The notes under the pieces were generated by a model that searched no databases, was not told the DNA's origin, and worked only from the letters and a program-made list of their open reading frames with translations. Positions 35,805-45,572 of a stretch of DNA of 64,000 nt are shown in pieces (position 1 is the first letter of the stretch; each line of letters starts with the position of its first letter). The position numbers and the translations under genes were made by a program. The stretch comes from Altererythrobacter rubellus (lineage in GTDB: Bacteria; Pseudomonadota; Alphaproteobacteria; Sphingomonadales; Sphingomonadaceae), in the NCBI RefSeq assembly GCF_030284385.1, contig NZ_CP127221.1, positions 2,108,001 through 2,172,000 on the forward strand. Reading direction: 5' to 3'.

Positions 35805-38800
35805 CTACAACGGTCTCTGCAAAAACGGGGGTCGGAAATTGGTCACGACACTTCGTAAGTCCGAGGCTGCCGCGTAGGCTGCAGGGACAACCAGCAGAGT
35901 CAGGAAAGTGGAAGTGGTCAGCCCGCCGATGATGATGAAGCCCATAGCATTGCGCCACTCTGCTGCATCTGACTGCGCCAGCGCTACCGGCAGCATGCCG
36001 AATACGGCAGCAAGCGCGGTCATGAGGACGGGTCGTAAGCGTTTTGGCGCGGCGTTGCGCATTGCAGAAGCCGCATCCTTATCAGCTTCGCAATACCGGT
36101 TGGCGAGATCGACAAGCAAGATACCGTTTTTCATCACGATCCCCATCAAAGCGATCATGCCGATTTGCGCGAACAGGCTCATTTCCTGGCCCGCCGCCCA
36201 CATCAGGAAGTAGGCGCCGGAGAACGACAGTGGTGCCGTAAGCATAATGATGATGGGTTGCCCGAAGCTATTGAACTGGCTGGCGAGCACGATGTAGAGC
36301 GCGACGATTGCGAGCGCGAATGCAAAGATAATCGCCTCGCTGGTTTCGGCGAGGAGACGGGCAGTGCCTTCCATTCGCGTCGCCAAGCCGGCAGGTGGCG
36401 GATTGGCGGCAAGCAACTCTTCCACATCAGCCACGGCAACGCTCAGCGCCACACCGGGAGCCGTATTGGCGAGCACTGAAATCTGGCGCGATCGATCGAT
36501 GCGCTCAATTTCCGCAGCGCTCAATGCAACGTCAACATCGGCAATCGCAGCAAGATCGACCAGGGTGCCCTGTCCGGTCCTGAGCGGAAGTGCCTCGACG
36601 TCGCCAAGCCCCTTTCGTCCACTTTCCTCGAGGCGCACGCGAATGTCATAGCGACGTCCATCAGCCTCGAATGTGCCTGCATCGCTTCCGCCGACCAGCG
36701 TTCGCGATGCGGCGGCCAGGTTGCGCGCCGAAATCCCGAGATCGGCGGCCCGGTCGCGGTCGAAGGCGATCTGCAGTTCCGGCCTGCCACCTTCGTAGGA
36801 CGAGCGCACGTCGACAAATTCGGATCGTGCGGCCAGCTCGCCCTCCAGCCACCGCGCGTAGTCGTTGATGGCTGCGGTGTCCGGTCCGGTTATTATCAGT
36901 TCAATTGCAGTCTGTCCGACCCCGGCACCCGATACCCACGGAACCTCCTCCACGGACACCTCCTGTGCTGCCGGAACATCTCCCATTATCTCGTTCCGTG
37001 CGAAGGTCATCACGTCGTCCTGCGTCGCCTCGCGCGACCGCTTGGGCCTCAACCCGATATAGACTTCCAGCTCATTGATCTTGGGATTGGTTCCGCTGCC
37101 CGCACTCACGAAAACGAGTTCGACTTCCGGATTCTGGCGCAGTGAGGAATCGACCTGCTCTGCCGCCTTCTTCGCTTCGGAAACCCCTGTCCCAAGAGGA
37201 AGCTTGATCGTCGCAAGGAATTCGGATCGATCCGTTGTGGACATGAAGGTGCTTGGAACGAGCGCTGCAAAAAATCCGCCGATCAGGACGCTTGCGAGCG
37301 CGCCGCCAAGCACGAGATAACGGCGGTTGATCGCCCAAGACACGAGCCTTTCGTAGAGTTGACGCATCTCGATATGGAACCGTTCAATGCGTCCGAACCA
37401 GCCACTTTCCGCGTGTTCGGGGCGAAGCAACCTCGCCGATAGTGCAGGTGCAAGCGTGAAGGCGACCAGCATCGACACGCTGACCGAAAAGACGATTGCC
37501 AGACCGTATTGAAAGAAGAAACGACCAACAATTCCTTCCATGAAGGCGATCGGCACAAACACCGCCAGCGTTGCGAATGTGCCTGCCAGCACGGCCAAGG
37601 CCACTCGTCTGGTTGCGGTGTGGGCGGCTTCGGTCGCATTTTTCCCTTCATCAACGTCGTTCTGGACCGCCTCAACCACAACGATGGCATCGTCGACCAA
37701 CAGGCCGATAGCGACTGTCAGCGCCAGCAACGTGACCATGTTAACGGTAAAATCGAAAGCCGCGAATGCAACAAAAGTTGCGACAATCGAGGTCGGAATA
37801 GCAAGCAGCACGATGACCGTCGCGCGCCAGCTAAGGAGAAACAGGAAGGTCACCGCCACCACCAGCACCACGGCAATGAATAGGTCGAACAGCACGTCGC
37901 CGATGGCCTGCTCAATAAAGCGAGACGTGTCGCGAGCGATGATGAAATTGATACCCTTGGGAGCGGTGGTCCGGATGCTTTCGATTTCTGCGCGGATCTG
38001 TTCTGCCACCGCGACCGTGTTCTCTCCGCTTTGCTTGCGGACTTCGAGAACAACGCCCGGTTCCCCATCGAGCTGGGCATAGCTCTCCTCGTCCTCAATG
38101 GAGTCCTCGACCCGCCCTACATCGCCGATCCGAACAGTCTGTCCATTGGGCCGGTAAAGGATCGGTATTGCGGCAAATTCCGCCGCCGTTCGTGCTTGGG
38201 CAAGGGTGCGGATGCCGAACTGGCGCGTACGCCCCTCGGTAACCAGGCGCCCGCCCGGCAGCTCAGCATTCTCGCGTTGGATTGCGCCGAGCACATCCTC
38301 TGCCGTTACTCCGCGCGCGCGCATCGCAGCCGCATCGAGCCATATGCGCATTTCGCGTTCTCGCCCGCCAACCAGCTCGACCGAACCGACGCCGGGCACT
38401 CGCTGCAATCGCTCTTTCACCTCCTCATCTGCAAAAGTGGTCAGGTCGCGGATGGGCATGTCGCCTGACAACAGAACCGACAGGATCGGCGCGGCATCGG
38501 GATCGACTTTCTCGATGACCGGCGGTTCGGAATCGTCCGGCAGATCGGCCGCGAGCCGCGACATCTTGTCGCGTACTTCCTGCGCCTTGAGATCGGCGTC
38601 CTCCTCCAGCTCGAACTCGAGATTGACGATGCTTACACCCTCGGCGCTAATCGATCGCATCTGGCGCAAGCCGGAGATCGTGTTGAGCTGTTCCTCTATG
38701 ACGTCGGTGACTTCGGTTTCCATGGTGCCCGGCGAAGCGCCGGGCAGAGCTGTCGTTACAGATACGTATGGAAACTCTACCTCAGGAAAGAGGTCGACCC

Positions 38801-38897
38801 CGAGCCGGTTGAACGAGACCAAGCCAAGTACGACGAGCGAAGCGATTAGCATCGTCGCGAATACCGGTCGCCGGATCGAAACGTCTGCAAGCCACAT
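35805..38897 (-). CDS. RND efflux pump, inner-membrane transporter (AcrB/HAE1 type)
   Basis: Proton-driven tripartite efflux transporter of 1030 aa. ATG 38897 follows the adaptor stop by one base; earlier in-frame starts only extend into the adaptor gene. It opens MWLADVSIRRPVFATMLI and has the 12-helix RND layout with two large periplasmic loops. Proton-relay aspartates are visible in GLLVDDAIVVVEAV in TM4. Further TM segments include TFLFLLSWRATVIVLLAI and GIVMKNGILLVDLANRY. Substrates may be drugs, solvents or lipids. It pairs with the adaptor 38899-40011 and the divergent MarR regulator. No outer-membrane factor gene is present. Confidence 0.95.
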   Translation of the reverse strand: MWLADVSIRRPVFATMLIASLVVLGLVSFNRLGVDLFPEVEFPYVSVTTALPGASPGTMETEVTDVIEEQLNTISGLRQMRSISAEGVSIVNLEFELEEDADLKAQEVRDKMSRLAADLPDDSEPPVIEKVDPDAAPILSVLLSGDMPIRDLTTFADEEVKERLQRVPGVGSVELVGGREREMRIWLDAAAMRARGVTAEDVLGAIQRENAELPGGRLVTEGRTRQFGIRTLAQARTAAEFAAIPILYRPNGQTVRIGDVGRVEDSIEDEESYAQLDGEPGVVLEVRKQSGENTVAVAEQIRAEIESIRTTAPKGINFIIARDTSRFIEQAIGDVLFDLFIAVVLVVAVTFLFLLSWRATVIVLLAIPTSIVATFVAFAAFDFTVNMVTLLALTVAIGLLVDDAIVVVEAVQNDVDEGKNATEAAHTATRRVALAVLAGTFATLAVFVPIAFMEGIVGRFFFQYGLAIVFSVSVSMLVAFTLAPALSARLLRPEHAESGWFGRIERFHIEMRQLYERLVSWAINRRYLVLGGALASVLIGGFFAALVPSTFMSTTDRSEFLATIKLPLGTGVSEAKKAAEQVDSSLRQNPEVELVFVSAGSGTNPKINELEVYIGLRPKRSREATQDDVMTFARNEIMGDVPAAQEVSVEEVPWVSGAGVGQTAIELIITGPDTAAINDYARWLEGELAARSEFVDVRSSYEGGRPELQIAFDRDRAADLGISARNLAAASRTLVGGSDAGTFEADGRRYDIRVRLEESGRKGLGDVEALPLRTGQGTLVDLAAIADVDVALSAAEIERIDRSRQISVLANTAPGVALSVAVADVEELLAANPPPAGLATRMEGTARLLAETSEAIIFAFALAIVALYIVLASQFNSFGQPIIIMLTAPLSFSGAYFLMWAAGQEMSLFAQIGMIALMGIVMKNGILLVDLANRYCEADKDAASAMRNAAPKRLRPVLMTALAAVFGMLPVALAQSDAAEWRNAMGFIIIGGLTTSTFLTLLVVPAAYAAASDLRSVVTNFRPPFLQRPL

Positions 38898-38898
38898 A

Positions 38899-40011
38899 TC
38901 AGCTTGCGCCGCGGGTTCGGCGTGATTTGAGCGGCTCGTCATTCCGCAATGTGGCCGGAGGATCGAGAATAACCTCGTCGCCCGGTTCCAGCCCTGAACG
39001 GATACGCACCTGATCGAGATCGATACTCTCAAACGCCACTTCCCGGCGCTGTGCCTTTCCGTTTACGACCACGAAGACGTAGGCCGCAGCACTGTCGCCG
39101 AGTATTGCTGGGCGGGGCAAAACGATCGCTTGCACTGGCGGCACCGAGATCTCGGCTCTGACTGCCAGCCCTGAACTGATGCGGTAATCGGGATTGGCGA
39201 TCGGCAGCCGCAGTTCGACCATCCGGCTTTCAGGATCGACCCGGTCGTTGATGATGTACACGGTACTGTCGAATGGCTGCTCGAATCCTTCGATGAAGAC
39301 CCGCGCTGGCATGTTGCGTCGAAACGCGTCGACATATTCCTGCGGCGCGTTGACGATGGCGGCAACGATCCCGAGCTCTTGCAATTCCAACGCGGCTGAT
39401 TGCCGTCCCATCGAAAAGCGATTGTTCAGGTATACACCTTCATCGACCATCCGCGCGGTTACAACCCCATCGTATGGCGCGCGCGTGATTGTGTCGGCCA
39501 ATGCCTGCTGTGCGGTGCCAAGGGCCGCCTGAGCCTGTGCCTTCTGCGCCCGCGCTACAGCCAGCTCCGTCTCAGCCGCGTCAACCTGTGCTTTCGAAAC
39601 GAAACCTCTTGGGGCAAGGGCCATAACGCGATCGTAACGCCTTTCAGCCTCAATCGCTTGCGCGCTTGTCAGATCGACTGCTGCCTGCGCTTCAACTACG
39701 CTTCGCTGATAGTCGGCCTGGCGGATACGAAAAAGCGGTTGTCCGCGAGAAACCCTGTCGCCGACCTTGACGAAAATTCGTTCTACCGGCCCTTCGGTAA
39801 GCGCACCAATTGCACTGCGCTGTTTGGCTGCAATCGTGCCGAATGCCTTAACTGGTTCAGCGAACGGTTGGGGTTCGACGATTGTCGTCGTAACTTCGCG
39901 CGGCTCTGTCTGAGCTTCTGGCGCAGCCTCATCCCCTTCAGTTTCACCCGAACAGCCAGCCAGGGTCAGCGCAAACACAGCCACCCCACCAAGAGCAAGA
40001 CGCGCTAGCAT
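38899..40011 (-). CDS. RND efflux periplasmic adaptor lipoprotein
   Basis: Membrane-fusion protein of 370 aa that bridges the RND pump to an outer-membrane channel. It has a lipobox (TLAGCSGE, Cys near residue 20), an acidic linker, a biotinyl-lipoyl-like half motif (VFVKVGDRVSRGQPLFRIRQ), an alpha-hairpin (residues about 105-170) and a barrel/membrane-proximal C-terminus. It precedes the pump gene with a one-base gap, so they are co-translated. Expression is probably set from the divergent MarR region. Confidence 0.93.
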   Translation of the reverse strand: MLARLALGGVAVFALTLAGCSGETEGDEAAPEAQTEPREVTTTIVEPQPFAEPVKAFGTIAAKQRSAIGALTEGPVERIFVKVGDRVSRGQPLFRIRQADYQRSVVEAQAAVDLTSAQAIEAERRYDRVMALAPRGFVSKAQVDAAETELAVARAQKAQAQAALGTAQQALADTITRAPYDGVVTARMVDEGVYLNNRFSMGRQSAALELQELGIVAAIVNAPQEYVDAFRRNMPARVFIEGFEQPFDSTVYIINDRVDPESRMVELRLPIANPDYRISSGLAVRAEISVPPVQAIVLPRPAILGDSAAAYVFVVVNGKAQRREVAFESIDLDQVRIRSGLEPGDEVILDPPATLRNDEPLKSRRTRGAS

Positions 40012-40144
40012 ATGTAGGCACCTCTACCGCTGGCAAGCAGGACGGGCAACGCGCTGTCGTCACCGACCATTTCTGTGGCAAGGGAGAGTCCTCCCGATCC
40101 CTCGATTCTAGTGGTCACGTTCTCCATATCGCGACCCACTATAT

Positions 40145-40165
40145 TGTAAGTTGCTTTACAGTAAA
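40145..40165. promoter_or_regulatory. Operator candidate between the MarR regulator and the efflux genes
   Basis: TGTAA-N6-TTACA (40145-40160) overlaps TTTAC-A-GTAAA (40155-40165). Both are inverted repeats, in an AT-rich 193-bp divergent gap of otherwise GC-rich DNA. Size, symmetry and position fit a MarR dimer site 40-60 bp ahead of marR, where it would control both directions. Confidence 0.5.
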
Positions 40166-40204
40166 TAGCTTTATCTAAATCGATGCTGTGTTAAGGTGCT
40201 CCGC

Positions 40205-40678
40205 ATGGCAACCAAGCTCGAAAATGATGCCGACGAAAAGGCAGCAGCCTTCCTAACCGATCAAGACCGATTGGTTTTTCTCTTGGAAGAGCTGACAAGA
40301 CGATTGCGTCGCACCTTCGACACCTCACTAGAACAGTTTGGCCTCACTCGTACCCAGTGGCGTGCATTGGCCTATCTCTACCGCACACCCGGCATGACCC
40401 AGACCGAACTGGCTGGGCAACTGGAACTGGAGCGGGCAAGCATCGGGCAAGCAATCGACCGGCTGGAAAATCTGGGCTTGGTCGAGCGGCGCAGCGCCGA
40501 AGACGACCGGCGCGTGTGGCAGGTGCACCTCCAGCCCGATGCAATCGACTTGCTTCCAAAAATGCGGGTCGAGGCGGATCAGGTCTATGAGCGCTTGCTT
40601 GAGGGAATAAAGGACGAGGACTTGGAAGCATTCAAGTCTACCTTGGCCACAATGCAGCGCAATTTGGGCGATGCCTAA
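40205..40678 (+). CDS. MarR-family transcriptional regulator
   Basis: Winged-helix repressor of 157 aa. It has LTRTQWRALAYLYRTPGMTQ, ASIGQAIDRLENLGLVERR and AEDDRRVWQVHLQ, which are the recognition helix and wing of MarR proteins. ATG 40205 has TAAGG eight bases upstream; GTG 40196 is an alternative. It is divergent from the adaptor-pump genes, a common arrangement in which the regulator represses the pump until it binds a ligand. Confidence 0.93.
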   Translation: MATKLENDADEKAAAFLTDQDRLVFLLEELTRRLRRTFDTSLEQFGLTRTQWRALAYLYRTPGMTQTELAGQLELERASIGQAIDRLENLGLVERRSAEDDRRVWQVHLQPDAIDLLPKMRVEADQVYERLLEGIKDEDLEAFKSTLATMQRNLGDA

Positions 40679-40773
40679 CGGGAGGGATGGTCGCCCGAAC
40701 AGAACGCTACATGGCCAGCTGGATTTGGCCCCATCCCCGAGAAGCGGTGGCAATTTTGCTACTTGGCCATTTG

Positions 40774-40799
40774 CTTCCGCCATTGGGTCGTGAGCGGAC
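40774..40799. repeat. Degenerate intergenic repeat, copy 3
   Basis: CTTCCGCCATTGGGTC followed by GTGAGCGGAC resembles the core of the repeat at 35708 (TCCG...TGGG...GCGGAC). It ends at the stop codon of the acyl-CoA synthetase gene. Together with copy 1 it brackets the RND-adaptor-MarR block. The similarity is partial and could be chance. Confidence 0.38.
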
Positions 40800-42407
40800 T
40801 TAGGCGTATTCCCCCTTCGCAAAGGCTTCGGCCATTGCGAACTTCTGGATCTTGCCTGATCCGGTGAGAGGAAATTCCTTGACCCATACCCAATGCGCAG
40901 GCGTCTTTTGAGGTGACAATCGCGCGCGAATAAAGCTGCGCAACTCGCTATCATCGGGTCGCTGAGCGCCCTCTGCCAGTCGCAAGAACGCGGCAACAAT
41001 CTCGCCCCATTTTTCGTCCGGCACACCTACCACCGCGACTTCGGCGATCACCGGATGTTCCAACAAGGCGGCTTCGATTTCGGCGGGAAACAGATTTTCG
41101 CCGCCACGAATAATCATCTCTTTCACACGGCCCGTGATCTTCACATAGCCACGTGAATCCATGCTGCCCAGGTCACCGGTATGCAGCCAGCCGTCCGCGT
41201 CGATCGTCTCCGCGGTGGCCTGAGGATTGTCATTATAGCCCGCCATCACGTTGAATCCGCGCATGCAAATCTCGCCTTGTTCGTTCGGTGCGCAGATTGA
41301 ATTGTCCGACGGATTGCGGATCGCGACTTCCATATGGCTGCATGGTTGGCCAATGGTCTCCGTCAAATCAGGCCCGGTATCGGTTGGCCATGCAGCTGTG
41401 ATCGCCGGCGAAGTCTCGGTCTGGCCGTAAACGATCAGGATCGGCACCCCGAAAATCTCTTGCGCGGCGCGATTCAGCTCAGGTTGGACCATGGCTCCGC
41501 CGCTGACGATTGTCTCTACGCATTTCACATCCGTTCCGGTTGCTCTGGCAGCTTCGATAAGCGCAAAGATCATAGTCGAGACGCCGCCGATAACCTCGGG
41601 TTTCTCGCGCGCAATTCCACTCACCACCGCCGCGGGATCGAAAACGGTGACCAATAGAATTGTCGCTCCATGGCTGAGCGCGCCCAGTACACATACGGCG
41701 CTTCCGGCCGTGTGGAACAGCGGGAAAGGGCATAGCAACTGCTTGCCCGGCGCCAGATTCCAGCGCACGAACACGTCGTGATTGCTCTGCAATAGCCCGT
41801 GCTGATGCAGCAAAACGCCTTTCGGGAAACCCGTGGTTCCAGAGGTGTACTGAATCATGCAGATATCATGCGGTATGGTTTCGCGTAGTTCGCCATCACC
41901 TGCACCCGCGAACAGGTCAGCGTGATCCTCTATATCGATGACATAATCCGCCGCGGGCAACCCGGCGGCACCTTCATCCACGATCGGCCTCAAGGCTGAG
42001 CCGCGGACATGCGGCTGGTAGTAAACCGCAGCCGAACCTGACTGCTCCAATACATAATGCACTTCGCGCGGTGTGAACGACGGGTTTACAGTGACGATGG
42101 TTAGACCCGCCAATGCCGCGCCAAGCTGCACAATAATCCACTCGGGACAATTACCCGCCATGATCGCGATACGCGTGCCGGCTGGGTGGCGCGCCGCCAA
42201 AGCTCGCCCGCAACGCTCGGTATCGCTCAACAGCTCGGCATAGGTCCATTCGCGCCCCACAGTGCCATCGGCCAACATCTCGCGCAGTGCCAATCCATCA
42301 CCGTGCGTTTCCACCTGTTCGCGCAGCATTTCTTCGATTGTGCGTTCGCGCATCGGCGTGTCGGCTTGCGCCGGACAGTATGCTTCAGTGAGGTTTAGCT
42401 TGTACAT
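40800..42407 (-). CDS. AMP-binding acyl-CoA synthetase
   Basis: Activates a carboxylic acid with ATP and joins it to CoA. ATG 42407 (MYKLNLTEAY) lies nine bases after GGGAG; the ATG at 42416 touches that Shine-Dalgarno. Of 535 aa, the AMP-binding motif is YTSGTTGFPKGVLLHQ. A YGQTETSP motif, GWLHTGDLG and the C-terminal KEMIIRGGENLFPAEIE and SGKIQKFAM (catalytic Lys) are all present. The resemblance is to medium/long-chain fatty-acid or FadD3-like CoA ligases. The specific substrate cannot be read from sequence. Confidence 0.93.
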   Translation of the reverse strand: MYKLNLTEAYCPAQADTPMRERTIEEMLREQVETHGDGLALREMLADGTVGREWTYAELLSDTERCGRALAARHPAGTRIAIMAGNCPEWIIVQLGAALAGLTIVTVNPSFTPREVHYVLEQSGSAAVYYQPHVRGSALRPIVDEGAAGLPAADYVIDIEDHADLFAGAGDGELRETIPHDICMIQYTSGTTGFPKGVLLHQHGLLQSNHDVFVRWNLAPGKQLLCPFPLFHTAGSAVCVLGALSHGATILLVTVFDPAAVVSGIAREKPEVIGGVSTMIFALIEAARATGTDVKCVETIVSGGAMVQPELNRAAQEIFGVPILIVYGQTETSPAITAAWPTDTGPDLTETIGQPCSHMEVAIRNPSDNSICAPNEQGEICMRGFNVMAGYNDNPQATAETIDADGWLHTGDLGSMDSRGYVKITGRVKEMIIRGGENLFPAEIEAALLEHPVIAEVAVVGVPDEKWGEIVAAFLRLAEGAQRPDDSELRSFIRARLSPQKTPAHWVWVKEFPLTGSGKIQKFAMAEAFAKGEYA

Positions 42408-42519
42408 CGCAATCATCTCCCGCCAATCTGGCTACCATAGCTGCGACCTAAAGCACTCGCAAAATGCCATATTCTGCCTATATGGGAAGCGAATTCCCTG
42501 ATCTTACCGGATATGATTG

Positions 42520-43506
42520 ATGAGCGTAGAAACCAAAGTCCCTACTGGCACAGACTTACTCGCGGAGATTGACCGCCTGCGTAAAGAGCGGAATGCGGTA
42601 ATTCTGGCGCATTATTACCAGACGCCGGACATTCAGGATATCGCGGACTTTGTTGGAGATTCGCTGCAACTGTCGCAAATGGCGGCGGAAACGGATGCAG
42701 ATGTCATCGCATTCTGCGGCGTGAAATTCATGGCGGACACCGCCAAGATACTGTCCCCTGAAAAGATCGTCGTGCTGCCCGATATGGATGCCGGTTGTTC
42801 GCTTGAAGACAGCTGCCCGCCGGAAAAGTTCAAGGCTTTCCGCGAGGCACACCCCGATCATATCGCGCTGACCTACATCAATTGCAGCACCGAGGTGAAG
42901 GCGCTGTCGGACGTGATCGTCACCAGTTCCAGCGCGGAAACGATCCTGCAAAAGATCCCGCGCGACCAGAAGATCATCTTCGGGCCTGACCGGCATCTGG
43001 GCGGCTATCTCAGCCGCAAGTTTGATCGCGAAATGCTGTTGTGGCCAGGCGTTTGCATTGTGCACGAGGCGTTTAGCGAGACAGAGCTGCTCAAGCTGAA
43101 AGAGCAATATCCCGGCGCACCGGTTGCCGCGCACCCCGAATGCCCGCCGACGATTATCGATCACGCAGACTATGTCGGATCAACCAGCGGCATCCTGAAA
43201 TTCGCGCAGGAATTTGAAGGTGACACACTGATCGTGGCGACCGAGCCGCACATCATCCACCAGATGGAAAAGGCGCTGCCGGAAAAGAATTTTATCGGCG
43301 CACCGGGCGCAGACGGTAACTGCAGCTGCAACATCTGCCCATATATGGCGCTCAATACGATGGAGAAGCTCTACGTCGCGCTGCGCGATCTGGAGCCTCG
43401 CATCGAGATTGAGGAAGAACTGCGACTGAAGGCCAAGGCGAGCTTGGACAAGATGTTGGAAATGGCCAGCGGAGCAGTCGGCAAGGGCGATTTGGGGAAG
43501 GTTTAA
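42520..43506 (+). CDS. nadA: Quinolinate synthase A
   Basis: [4Fe-4S] enzyme that condenses iminoaspartate and dihydroxyacetone phosphate into quinolinate for NAD synthesis. Length 328 aa from ATG 42520 (a TTG lies three bases before). Cluster cysteines are in DAGCSLEDSCPPEKF and NCSCNICPYM, and the substrate motif AHYYQTPDIQDIADFVGDSL is near residue 30. nadB and nadC are not beside it. The stop shares the TTAA tetranucleotide with the opposing transporter gene. Confidence 0.97.
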   Translation: MSVETKVPTGTDLLAEIDRLRKERNAVILAHYYQTPDIQDIADFVGDSLQLSQMAAETDADVIAFCGVKFMADTAKILSPEKIVVLPDMDAGCSLEDSCPPEKFKAFREAHPDHIALTYINCSTEVKALSDVIVTSSSAETILQKIPRDQKIIFGPDRHLGGYLSRKFDREMLLWPGVCIVHEAFSETELLKLKEQYPGAPVAAHPECPPTIIDHADYVGSTSGILKFAQEFEGDTLIVATEPHIIHQMEKALPEKNFIGAPGADGNCSCNICPYMALNTMEKLYVALRDLEPRIEIEEELRLKAKASLDKMLEMASGAVGKGDLGKV

Positions 43507-44402
43507 CTTCTCACCCTTGCGACACCGCGAGCTAGGACCAGCGCGCTGCCGAGCAGCACCATGCCAGCAATATCGAGCAGTGTGAGCACTTCGCCGAAGA
43601 CTTGATAGCCGATCAATGCGGCAACGGCTGGCTGTGTCAAAAGCGCCAACCCGATCACCAATGGCGGAAAATGGCGCAGGCTGAACACCAGCAATCCCTG
43701 TCCGACAAGCTGGCTGGATATGAACAGAATCAGGATCGGGGTCCAATCGTTTGGCCAAACCGGCTCCCCGTTGATCAAGGCAATTGCCAGCAGAAGGGGG
43801 CAAGCGAAAATGCTGACCCAGACCAGCAAACTCCACCCGCCAATCGTTTGCCGCGCACCTTGAAGATTGATGAGATACACCGCGTACAGGAGACCTGCGG
43901 TCAAACAGAACAGGTCCCCGATCAGCGTAGTGGTCGAAATATCCGCACTACGCCCCATCAGAATTGCCGCGCCTGCAAGCGCAAAGACAATCGCGGTCCA
44001 TTCCGTGCCGCGCGGCAGGCTGCGCGAAAGGATAAAGCCCCATAATAACAACACGATACTTCCGGCATTGCCGAACAGCGTGGCGTTGCCTAGTCGGGTC
44101 ATCTCAATCCCGACATGCCAGCTTGCCAGATCAAGCCCGAATGCCACCGCGCCCAACGCCACGAACATCAAAGTTCGGCGCGGGATTCCAGTTAGAGCTT
44201 GGCCGCTAAACCGCGCAAACACGGCCAGGAAGGGCAAAGCCAAGAGCAACCGCCAGAAGCCTGCGCTGACCGGACCGGTGTCGGCCAAGCGCACGAACCA
44301 CGGCCCTATCGCCAATGCGACATTGCCCGCAAGCAAGGCAAGCAAAAGCAACCAGCCACGCGGACGGGAAAGTTCTGCTGGCATACCCCCATCATTTTCC
44401 AT
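43503..44402 (-). CDS. EamA/DMT-family transporter
   Basis: Drug/metabolite-type exporter of 299 aa with about ten transmembrane helices in two EamA repeats (first begins LLLALLAGNVALAIGPWFVR; second begins TTLIGDLFCLTAGLLYAVYL). The substrate is unknown. It is convergent with nadA and overlaps it by 4 bases, both stops in one TTAA. The start may be M1 at 44402 or M7 at 44384; neither Shine-Dalgarno is convincing. Confidence 0.92.
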   Translation of the reverse strand: MENDGGMPAELSRPRGWLLLLALLAGNVALAIGPWFVRLADTGPVSAGFWRLLLALPFLAVFARFSGQALTGIPRRTLMFVALGAVAFGLDLASWHVGIEMTRLGNATLFGNAGSIVLLLWGFILSRSLPRGTEWTAIVFALAGAAILMGRSADISTTTLIGDLFCLTAGLLYAVYLINLQGARQTIGGWSLLVWVSIFACPLLLAIALINGEPVWPNDWTPILILFISSQLVGQGLLVFSLRHFPPLVIGLALLTQPAVAALIGYQVFGEVLTLLDIAGMVLLGSALVLARGVARVRS

Positions 44403-44468
44403 GGTTGCGCACTAGCTGCTTCGCCCCCAAGTGCCTATTACAAAGAGACAAAGACGAAGGAAATTCAA

Positions 44469-45572
44469 TTGCACGACACGCTGTTCCAGCCGCTCAAAAT
44501 GGGTGCACTCGAAGCGAAGAACCGGATTTTCATGGCGCCGCTAACGCGTGGACGCGCTGCAGAGCCGATGTTCGTTCCGAACGAACTGATGGCGCAATAT
44601 TATGGTCAGCGCGCAGGCGCGGGCATGATCCTGACCGAGGCGACAGGCATCAGTGTAGAGGGACTTGGATGGCCTTCCGCCCCTGGTATCTGGAGCAACG
44701 AGCAGACCGAGGCGTGGAAAGCCTCGACCAAGGCCTTGCATGATCGCGGCGGCCTGATCGTGATGCAATTGTGGCACATGGGCCGGATTGTTCACCCATA
44801 CTTCCTCGGCGGCGAGCCTCCCTTCTCTGCCAGCGCGACCAAGGCGCCCGGTGAGGCACATACGCCCGGAGGCAAGAGCGAATATGCGACCGCGCGGGAA
44901 ATGACCCATGAGGACATCAAGCGCACGATTGCTGACTATCGCCGTGCCGCGGAAAACGCCAAGGCTGCAGGCTTTGATGGCGTGCAATTGCACGGCGCGA
45001 ACGGATATCTGGTTGACCAGTTCCTGAGGGACAAGACCAATCTGCGGACCGATGAATATGGTGGATCGCCGGAGAACCGCACCCGCTTCATGCGCGAAGT
45101 GCTGGAGCAATTGATCGACGTGTGGGGTGCGGACCGCGTGGGTATCCGCTTGTCGCCCAATGGCGATAGCCAAGGCACTGACGACAGCAATCCAGCGGCA
45201 ACTTTCGGTGCGGCGGCCAAGGTTTGCGAAGATCTGGGCCTTGCTTTTGTCGAGCTGCGGGAACCGGGACCGGACGGCACTTTCGGACAAACCGATGTGC
45301 CCAAGCAAAGCCCGTTGATCCGCGAAATCTACTCGGGCGCGCTCATCCTCAACAGCGACTACACCGCGGAAGAAGCAGAGGCAGATGTCAGTTCAGGCAA
45401 ATGCGATGCGGTGAGCTTTGGTCGGCCCTATATTTCCAATCCCGATCTGGAAGATCGCATTCGCCAGGGCGCGCATTGGAACCCTAATAAGGATGTACCC
45501 AAAAGCTGGTACTTCCCCATCCCAGAGGGATATGTCGACTATCCCACGCTGGCTGAAGAGCAAGCGGCCTAG
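44469..45572 (+). CDS. Old Yellow Enzyme family NADH:flavin oxidoreductase
   Basis: FMN-dependent ene-reductase of 367 aa. The TTG at 44469, with AAGGA eight bases upstream, is the likely start, since LHDTLFQPLKMGALEAKNRI is the usual N-terminus. The track-length frame upstream only overlaps the divergent transporter. Motifs include APLTRGRA, LWHMGRIVHP and LHGANGYLVDQFLRDKTNLR with the active-site His-Gly-Ala-Asn. It may detoxify electrophiles such as nitro or enone compounds. The stop shares CTAG with the opposing gene. Confidence 0.94.
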   Translation: MHDTLFQPLKMGALEAKNRIFMAPLTRGRAAEPMFVPNELMAQYYGQRAGAGMILTEATGISVEGLGWPSAPGIWSNEQTEAWKASTKALHDRGGLIVMQLWHMGRIVHPYFLGGEPPFSASATKAPGEAHTPGGKSEYATAREMTHEDIKRTIADYRRAAENAKAAGFDGVQLHGANGYLVDQFLRDKTNLRTDEYGGSPENRTRFMREVLEQLIDVWGADRVGIRLSPNGDSQGTDDSNPAATFGAAAKVCEDLGLAFVELREPGPDGTFGQTDVPKQSPLIREIYSGALILNSDYTAEEAEADVSSGKCDAVSFGRPYISNPDLEDRIRQGAHWNPNKDVPKSWYFPIPEGYVDYPTLAEEQAA

